From positions 1-45,954 of the forward strand of contig DASSLY010000027.1 of NCBI GenBank assembly GCA_035689185.1: 45,954 bases of DNA, given 5' to 3'. This DNA comes from DASSLY01 sp035689185. GTDB taxonomy: Bacteria > Actinomycetota > Actinomycetes > Actinomycetales > Dermatophilaceae. Positions 40,907 through 45,954 of this stretch are shown in pieces. The translations under genes were made by a program, and so were the position numbers. A model generated the notes under the pieces. That model saw only the letters and a list, made by a program, of their open reading frames with translations, was not told where the DNA came from and searched no databases. Positions within the stretch are counted from its first letter, which is position 1. Each line of letters starts with the position of its first letter.

Positions 40907-41368
40907 ATGGCCGAGTCACCGCTGCGGATCATCGTCGCCAAGCCCGGGCTCGACGGGCACGACCGGGGCGCGAAGGTGGTCGCGCGGGCACTGCGGGACG
41001 CGGGGATGGAGGTCATTTACACGGGTCTGCACCAGACCCCGGAGCAGATCGTCGCCGCGGCGATTCAGGAGGACGCGGACGCGGTCGGGCTGTCGGTGCT
41101 CTCCGGCGCGCACATGACGCTGTTCGCCAGGGTGACCCAGCTGTTGAAGGAGCAGGACGCCCAGGACATCGTCGTCTTCGGCGGCGGGATCATCCCGGAC
41201 GCGGACATCCCCGAGCTCGCCGCTTTGGGAGTGGCCAAGGTGTTCACCCCGGGAGCCAGGATGGCCGAGATCGTCGACTGGGTCCGCGCCAACGTCCGAC
41301 CGGCCGCGGCCACGCCCTCCGCCCCCCGACCGGACGCGGGCTCCTCCCCCCGACCGGACGCCCCCTGA
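40907..41368 (+). CDS. Stand-alone cobalamin-binding domain protein (mutase small-domain type)
   Basis: This 153-residue B12-binding Rossmann protein resembles the C-terminal domain of methylmalonyl-CoA mutase. The Dx-HxxG motif is in AKPGLDGHDRGAKVVARAL (His at about 19), with SVLSGAH (SxL) and FGGGIIPDADI (GG) completing the cobalamin pocket. The last about 25 residues are a Pro/Asp-rich repeat (RPDAGSSPRPDAP). As there is no catalytic mutase subunit here, it should work with a separately encoded large subunit. It is probably leaderless. Confidence 0.9.
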   Translation: MAESPLRIIVAKPGLDGHDRGAKVVARALRDAGMEVIYTGLHQTPEQIVAAAIQEDADAVGLSVLSGAHMTLFARVTQLLKEQDAQDIVVFGGGIIPDADIPELAALGVAKVFTPGARMAEIVDWVRANVRPAAATPSAPRPDAGSSPRPDAP

Positions 41369-41404
41369 CGCCCGTTTTCCGGTGGTGCGGGGCAGGGGCA
41401 GGTG

Positions 41405-41914
41405 TCAACCGCAGGGGCGGCCGATGCTGGTCAGCAGGTCACCGGCCAGGTCGCCCAGCTCGCGGAGCGCAGGCTCACCGATGTCGGCCGGACCCCCCTC
41501 GGGAGTGCTGACCGTGGTGAACAGCTGGTCGGCCAGGTGCGGATCGGTGGTCGGGGGCGGCAGGGAGGCCCAGTCGACCGCGTCCACCGCGGCGGTGATC
41601 CGGGCCATGACCTGCGGCGACAGCCGGCATACGCGGGCCGGCCGGCGCCTGGTCTGCAGCACCGTGGTGCCGTCGGCATTGACGGTGATCAGATCCTGCA
41701 TCCCGGCGAGGCCGCCGACGCGGCGGATTCGCAGCGGGAACCGACCGGTGCTCGGTGCGGCAGTCGGAGACGCCGCGGGAGCGGCGGTCGACGTGCCGGT
41801 GACCTCCGGCTGCGTTCCTGCCGACGGCGGCGCGGATCCGCAGGCGGCGAGCAGCAGCGCCAGGGATGAACCCGCCGCCAGTCGGGCGGCGCGGGAGGTC
41901 GCCACTGACAGCAT
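41405..41914 (-). CDS. Putative lipoprotein
   Basis: This 169-residue protein has a lipoprotein signal peptide ending in the lipobox LAAC (Cys25, SLALLLAACGSAP), a Ser/Thr/Pro-rich spacer (about 27-55) and a small mature domain (FPLRIRRVGGLAGMQDLITV, ALRELGDLAGDLL). The family was not recognised; the domain pattern is like other small actinobacterial lipoproteins of unknown role. GGGAGG lies about 7 nt before the ATG. Confidence 0.8.
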   Translation of the reverse strand: MLSVATSRAARLAAGSSLALLLAACGSAPPSAGTQPEVTGTSTAAPAASPTAAPSTGRFPLRIRRVGGLAGMQDLITVNADGTTVLQTRRRPARVCRLSPQVMARITAAVDAVDWASLPPPTTDPHLADQLFTTVSTPEGGPADIGEPALRELGDLAGDLLTSIGRPCG

Positions 41915-41984
41915 GACGACCTCCCGTATCGCTGGACCTCCCGCCGGACCCGGGTGGGACGCCCGGCCGACCCGCTTCGGTTCC

Positions 41985-42092
41985 CTGCCCCCGATGCCCC
42001 TGATGCCACTGGTGCCCCTGATGCCCCTGATCCCCCCTGACGCCCCCTGATGCCCCCTGATGCCCCCTCATTCCCCTGATCCCCCTGATTTG
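41985..42092. repeat. CCCCTGATG tandem repeat in the gap before sucC
   Basis: About ten degenerate CCCCTGATG/CCCCCTGAT units fill this part of the 337-bp gap (41915-42251). The rest of the gap holds the sucC leader and no gene. The repeat is pyrimidine-biased on the plus strand. Confidence 0.8.
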
Positions 42093-42177
42093 TTTGATGC
42101 CGCCTTGACCCCTCCCCCCACGCTCCGTGCCCGGCGGCCTACCGGCCCTCCGGCTGCCGTGCGGTAGAACGCCGCAT

Positions 42178-42183
42178 TAGGCT
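42178..42183 (+). promoter_or_regulatory. Possible sucCD -10 element
   Basis: TAGGCT would start transcription near 42190, giving sucC a leader of about 62 nt with its own ribosome site. No good -35 was found. Confidence 0.35.
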
Positions 42184-42251
42184 CGTCGCGGTCGGTGGGC
42201 AACCACAGGCCGCCTGTCAGGGAGCCGACGACGACGCGGAGGACGACACCT

Positions 42252-43442
42252 GTGGACCTGTTCGAGTACCAAGCCCGCGATGTCTTCGAGCGGCACGGCG
42301 TACCCGTGCTCGCCGGTGCGGTGGCCAGCACGCCCGCGGAGGTGCGCGCGGCCGCCGAGACGATCGGCGCCAAGAGCGGCGGGGTCGTCGTGGTCAAGGC
42401 GCAGGTCAAGACCGGTGGACGGGGCAAGGCCGGCGGCGTGAAGGTGGCGAAGTCACCCGACGAGGCGCAGGCGGCCGCGGAGCAGATTCTGGGGATGGAC
42501 ATCAAGGGACACACCGTCCACCAGGTGATGGTGGCCCAGGGCGCCCAGATCGAGCAGGAGTACTACTTCAGCCTTCTGCTGGACCGGGCGAACCGGGCCT
42601 ACCTGGCAATGGCCAGCAAGGAGGGCGGGATGGACATCGAGCAGCTCGCCGTCGAGCGCCCGGAGGCGTTGGCGCGGGTGCCGGTCGACCCGACCGTCGG
42701 CATCGATGCCGCGAAGGCGGCCGAGATCGTCCGGCAGGCCGGCTTCGACGACGACGTGTCGGACCAGATCGCCGAGGTCGTGCAGAAGCTGTGGGCCGTC
42801 TACCGCGACGAGGACGCCACCCTGGTCGAGGTGAACCCGCTGGTGAAGACCAAGGACGGAAGCATCGTGGCGGTCGACGGCAAGGTGTCCCTGGACGCCA
42901 ACGCCGACTTCCGGCACCCCGACCACGAGGCACTGGAGGACAAGGCCGCGGCCGACCCGCTGGAGGCGGAGGCCAAGGCGAAGGGCCTGAACTACGTCAA
43001 GCTCGACGGGTCGGTCGGCATCATCGGCAACGGCGCCGGCCTGGTCATGTCGACGCTGGACGTGGTCGCCTATGCGGGCCAGCAGATCGACAGCGTGACC
43101 GGGCCCAAGCCGGCGAACTTCCTCGACATCGGCGGCGGGGCCTCCGCGGAGGTGATGGCCAACGGGCTGCACATCATCCTCGGTGACCAGCAGGTGAAGT
43201 CGGTGTTCGTCAACGTGTTCGGGGGGATCACGGCCTGCGACGCGGTGGCGAACGGCATCGTGGGAGCGCTGAAGACGCTCGGCGACGAGGCCACCAAGCC
43301 GCTGGTCGTGCGGCTGGATGGCAACAACGTGGAGGAGGGCCGGCGCATCCTGGCGGAGTACGGCCATCCGCTGGTGAGCATCGAGGAAACCATGGACGGC
43401 GCGGCTCGCAAGGCCGCCGAACTCGCCGCTGCGGCGAAGTAG
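42252..43442 (+). CDS. sucC: Succinyl-CoA synthetase beta subunit
   Basis: This 396-residue ATP-grasp subunit of the TCA-cycle enzyme interconverts succinyl-CoA and succinate with nucleotide triphosphate. It starts VDLFEYQARDVFERHGVPV. The ATP-grasp elements are KAQVKTGGRGKAGGVKVA, MVAQGAQIEQEYYFSLLLDR and VEVNPLVKTKDG. The CoA-ligase domain contains GIIGNGAGLVMSTLD, ANFLDIGGGAS and VFGGITACDAVANGIV. The length is normal. The GTG at 42252 has GGAGGA 8 nt upstream. It forms an operon with sucD, 13 bp downstream. Confidence 0.96.
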   Translation: MDLFEYQARDVFERHGVPVLAGAVASTPAEVRAAAETIGAKSGGVVVVKAQVKTGGRGKAGGVKVAKSPDEAQAAAEQILGMDIKGHTVHQVMVAQGAQIEQEYYFSLLLDRANRAYLAMASKEGGMDIEQLAVERPEALARVPVDPTVGIDAAKAAEIVRQAGFDDDVSDQIAEVVQKLWAVYRDEDATLVEVNPLVKTKDGSIVAVDGKVSLDANADFRHPDHEALEDKAAADPLEAEAKAKGLNYVKLDGSVGIIGNGAGLVMSTLDVVAYAGQQIDSVTGPKPANFLDIGGGASAEVMANGLHIILGDQQVKSVFVNVFGGITACDAVANGIVGALKTLGDEATKPLVVRLDGNNVEEGRRILAEYGHPLVSIEETMDGAARKAAELAAAAK

Positions 43443-43455
43443 GAGGCCAAGCGCG

Positions 43456-44349
43456 ATGGCGATCTTTCTGACCAAGGACTCCAGGGTCATCGTCCAGGGA
43501 ATGACCGGCTCGGAGGGGATGAAGCACACCCAACGGATGCTGGCATCAGGCACCGACATCGTCGGCGGCGTCACCCCCGGCAAGGGCGGCCAGTCGGTGG
43601 GGTTCGCCGGCGGCGTGCAGGTGCCGGTGTTCGGCTCGGTCGGTGAGGCGGTCGAGGCCACCGAAGCCAACGTCACGGTGGTCTTCGTCCCGGCGAAGTT
43701 CACCAAGTCCGCCGTCGTCGAGGCGGTGGACGCCGGCATACCGCTCGTCGTGTGCATCACCGAGGGGGTGGCCGTCAAGGACACCGCGGAGTTCTACACC
43801 CATGCCGTCCGGTCGGGCACCACCCGCCTGGTCGGCCCCAACTGCCCCGGCCTGATCAGCCCCGGCCAGTCCAACGCCGGCATCATCCCGGCCGACATCT
43901 CCGGGCCGGGGCGCATCGGCCTGGTGAGCAAGTCGGGCACGCTGACCTATCAGATGATGTACGAGCTGCGGGAGTTCGGCTTCGCCACCGCTGTCGGCAT
44001 CGGTGGCGACCCGATCATCGGCACCACCCACATCGACTGCCTGGCCGCGTTCCAGGAGGACCCGGACACCGACGCCATCGTCATGATCGGCGAGATCGGT
44101 GGGGACGCGGAGGAGCGGGCCGCCGCCTACATCCGCGAGCACGTCACCAAGCCGGTGGTGGGTTATGTGGCGGGCTTCACCGCGCCGGAGGGCAAGACCA
44201 TGGGCCACGCCGGGGCGATCGTGTCAGGATCGTCCGGCACCGCGGCCGCCAAGCAGGAGGCGCTGGAGGCTGCTGGCGTCCGGGTCGGCAAGACCCCGTC
44301 GGCGACCGCGGAGCTGATGCGGGAGATCATGCGCGGCCTGTCCGGCTGA
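43456..44349 (+). CDS. sucD: Succinyl-CoA synthetase alpha subunit
   Basis: This 297-residue CoA-binding subunit forms the active enzyme with SucC. The Rossmann CoA domain opens TKDSRVIVQGMTGSEGMKH, followed by CITEGVAVKD and GPNCPGLISPGQSNAGIIP. The phosphohistidine is in KTMGHAGAIVSG, and GLVSKSGTLTYQMMYEL and GIGGDPIIGTTHIDCL are typical. All key residues are intact. The ATG follows AGGAGG (starting at the sucC stop) with a 9-nt gap, so translation follows sucC closely. Confidence 0.96.
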   Translation: MAIFLTKDSRVIVQGMTGSEGMKHTQRMLASGTDIVGGVTPGKGGQSVGFAGGVQVPVFGSVGEAVEATEANVTVVFVPAKFTKSAVVEAVDAGIPLVVCITEGVAVKDTAEFYTHAVRSGTTRLVGPNCPGLISPGQSNAGIIPADISGPGRIGLVSKSGTLTYQMMYELREFGFATAVGIGGDPIIGTTHIDCLAAFQEDPDTDAIVMIGEIGGDAEERAAAYIREHVTKPVVGYVAGFTAPEGKTMGHAGAIVSGSSGTAAAKQEALEAAGVRVGKTPSATAELMREIMRGLSG

Positions 44350-44472
44350 TCCCGCGCGCGGCCAGGGCATGCGGTCGGAGTATGCGGTTCGGTCGGCGGC
44401 CCGAACGGCGGCGGCCGAACGGCGGCGGCCCGAACGGCGCGGCCGGGCCTGGCGACGGGCAGCCTTCTCGGC

Positions 44473-45264
44473 TCATGGGACCGAGGTGCTTGGGGACGGC
44501 GACGGCTCGGGCGGTAGCGCCTCCACCATGTCCTGCGCGAGCGCGGCGATGGCGAGCACCTGCTCGTACCGCCACTGCGGGAGACTCAGCGTGCCACGGT
44601 CGGTGATGTCGATCATGGTCACCCGGGGCCCGCTCAGCGCAATGCCGCGCCAGTGTAGGAACCCGGGGTCCGACAGCAGGTAGACGTGTGGCCATGCCTG
44701 GTCCCGAAGCGCCTGGCCGAAGAAGTCAGGGCAGCGTTCGGGGTTGCTTGCCTCGGCGACCGACCGGGCGACGGCCGGCGTGTCGAACCCGTACAGGTGC
44801 TGGAAGGCAACCAGGCCCCGGCTCGGGTCGGTGATGCGCTGGGCCAGCACGCGCCGCCCGGGCGGGGGCTCGTGCAAGCACCTGAGCAGCCTGGGGAACT
44901 CCTCTTCGGTCGCCTCGAGGGTTGTCGTCGCGGCCAGGCCCAGTGCCGATTGCCAGTCGGCGAGGTCCGGCAGCTCCGTCGGGAGCTGGTGGATCTCCGT
45001 CGGCGTGGGACGCGCCGGGGAAGGGCCGAGCCCGGGGGGCGGCGCGGCCGTCAGCGCGACCGCCACCGCCACCGCGATCCCCACCGCCACGGCAGCCGCG
45101 GTCGACAGCCAGAACCTGGTGACGTGGCGACGTCGGGCCTCGCCCCGGCGGCGGACCGCCGCCGGGTCGGGCAGCTCCACCGCGTCCAGGTCCGCCCGCA
45201 GGACGGCGAGTGCCCCTCGCACGGTGTCGTCCGCGTCCGCGGTCCAGCTGTGTCGCTCAACCAC
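44473..45264 (-). CDS. Probable anti-sigma or sigma-linked membrane protein
   Basis: This protein of about 263 residues has a short cytoplasmic N-terminus of about 50 residues (DTVRGALAVLRADLDAVEL, an anti-sigma-like helix), one transmembrane helix (about 55-77, FWLSTAAAVAVGIAVAVAVAL) and an extracytoplasmic domain with two cysteines (LRCLHEP, PERCPDFFG). It lies directly downstream of an ECF sigma gene and overlaps its stop, the usual place for an anti-sigma factor, but no zinc-binding HxxxCxxC motif is present. The GTG at 45264 has GAGGAG upstream; ATG at 45285 is an alternative. Confidence 0.7.
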   Translation of the reverse strand: MVERHSWTADADDTVRGALAVLRADLDAVELPDPAAVRRRGEARRRHVTRFWLSTAAAVAVGIAVAVAVALTAAPPPGLGPSPARPTPTEIHQLPTELPDLADWQSALGLAATTTLEATEEEFPRLLRCLHEPPPGRRVLAQRITDPSRGLVAFQHLYGFDTPAVARSVAEASNPERCPDFFGQALRDQAWPHVYLLSDPGFLHWRGIALSGPRVTMIDITDRGTLSLPQWRYEQVLAIAALAQDMVEALPPEPSPSPSTSVP

Positions 45265-45775
45265 GGCGGAGCTCCTCGGTGTCATCCCGCGCTGCAGTGG
45301 ACAAGGCGTCCGCCAGCTGGGCCCGACCTCGGTGCAACCGCGCCTTGACGGTGCCGACGGGGGCGTGGGTCTCCTGCGCGATCTGCTCCACCGGCAGGTC
45401 GGCCAGGTAGTGCAACACGACTGCCACCCGGACCGGCTCGCTCAGCTTCTGCAACGCAGCCAGCACCGCTACCCGGTCCTCGCTCGGCCCGGCCGCCGGC
45501 GCGGGCTCGCCGTGCCGGACGTACGCCCGATGCTTGCCCGAGCGCCTCCTCCACCCGGAACTCGCCACCCGATGCGCAACCGTGCGCACCCAAGCCAGCG
45601 GGTCGTCATACCAGCTCACCGAGGACCAGCGCGCCCACGCCCGAGCGAACGCCTCCTGCGTGCTGTCCTGGGCGACGGTCAGGTCGCCGGTAGCGGCGTA
45701 GACCAGGTGGACCACGTTGGCCGCGTTGGCCCGGTAGAACGCGTCGAACTGCACCTGGTCTGCCGTTCGGCCCAC
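45257..45775 (-). CDS. ECF sigma factor, SigE70 type
   Basis: This 172-residue sigma factor has region 2 (FDAFYRANAANVVHLVYAAT, AQDSTQEAFARAWARWSSVS, DDPLAWVRTVAHRVASS) and region 4 (LQKLSEPVRVAVVLHYLADL, VEQIAQETHAPVGTVKARLH). No regions 1 or 3 are present, so it is an extracytoplasmic-function sigma of the SigE70 group common in actinobacteria. GGAGGTGA lies about 6 nt before the GTG at 45775; a GTG at 45784 would overlap this ribosome site. It shares an operon with a downstream membrane protein that is its likely regulator. Confidence 0.9.
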   Translation of the reverse strand: MGRTADQVQFDAFYRANAANVVHLVYAATGDLTVAQDSTQEAFARAWARWSSVSWYDDPLAWVRTVAHRVASSGWRRRSGKHRAYVRHGEPAPAAGPSEDRVAVLAALQKLSEPVRVAVVLHYLADLPVEQIAQETHAPVGTVKARLHRGRAQLADALSTAARDDTEELRRG

Positions 45776-45943
45776 GGAGTTCACCTCCTCGCTCAGCGAA
45801 CCAGACGCCGGCGACCGCGCCTAGGTTGCACCCAGCTTGCGCCCAGTTCTTGCACCTGGATTGCGGCCACGTGCGGCCAATCTGCCGCGTTGCGGCGTGT
45901 GCTGGCCCGGCGCGTGCGCCTCAGCCGCGACGATGGAGAGGTC

Positions 45944-45954
45944 ATGAGCCTCCT
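45944..45954 (+). CDS. Start of a gene truncated by the right edge
   Basis: ATGAGCCTCCT follows GGAGAGG by 2-3 nt and is divergent from the sigma gene. Only three codons are visible, so no product can be named. Confidence 0.3.

Overview
The window is about 46 kb of very GC-rich (roughly 72% by eye), gene-dense DNA from an actinobacterium. WhiB3/WhiD, SigD/ShbA with its RsdA anti-sigma factor, GuaB3, a GroEL1 with a histidine tail, an F420-dependent glucose-6-phosphate dehydrogenase and many leaderless promoters all point to that phylum. The order groES-groEL1-whiB3-sigD-rsdA-guaB-guaB3 followed later by guaA is the one known from mycobacteria and streptomycetes. A DUF222-HNH gene and the SURF1-DUF3817-guaA run suggest Micrococcales (Intrasporangiaceae/Dermatophilaceae-like), but the sequence alone does not prove that placement. 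No rRNA, tRNA or CRISPR array was found.

Layout. 1-2500: chaperonin operon groES-groL behind two tandem CIRCE (HrcA) operators, with a divergent methyltransferase gene running off the left edge. 2500-8500: whiB3, sigD-rsdA, guaB and guaB3, separated by tandem repeats and by the scar of a lost divergent gene pair. 8500-14550: low-complexity repeats, an SOS-type DUF222-HNH gene and a heterodimeric ABC exporter. 14690-18680: secreted beta-propeller, SURF1, DUF3817 and guaA. 18950-21010: murT-gatD (peptidoglycan amidation). 21160-24480: accessory island with a compact RHS-EndoU toxin, its MafI-type immunity gene, a VOC protein and an IS110 fragment. 24480-28330: flippase-like membrane protein, PIG-L deacetylase, GT4 glycosyltransferase and Nudix hydrolase. 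28330-31900: PspC/LiaF-type envelope-stress module with histidine kinase and response regulator. 31970-36300: secreted protein, HAD phosphatase, membrane protein, second PIG-L protein, fgd and a MarR regulator. 36430-41910: pcrA helicase, M23 peptidase, lipase, B12-binding protein and lipoprotein. 42250-44350: sucCD. 44470-45775: SigE70-type sigma factor with a likely anti-sigma partner. A new plus-strand gene starts at the right edge.

How the genes fit together. GuaB and GuaA are the two dedicated GMP-synthesis steps and share the neighbourhood with SigD and its anti-sigma factor. MurT/GatD amidate lipid II. PspC, the kinase and its regulator form an envelope-stress switch. RHS-EndoU and MafI form a toxin-immunity pair. 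Across the window many single genes are preceded by TANNNT-like hexamers 6-7 nt before the start codon, implying leaderless mRNAs. In two cases the TAG of that hexamer is also the stop codon of the preceding gene.

The strongest candidates for something little described are the compact secreted RHS-EndoU/MafI pair, the strong over-representation of GTATGCC/GGCATAC (about 28 copies) carried on rare codons, an in-frame palindromic element in a cysteine-poor MurT whose GTTCTGACA motif recurs upstream of pcrA, and an ABC exporter whose two ATPase domains have lost complementary motifs.
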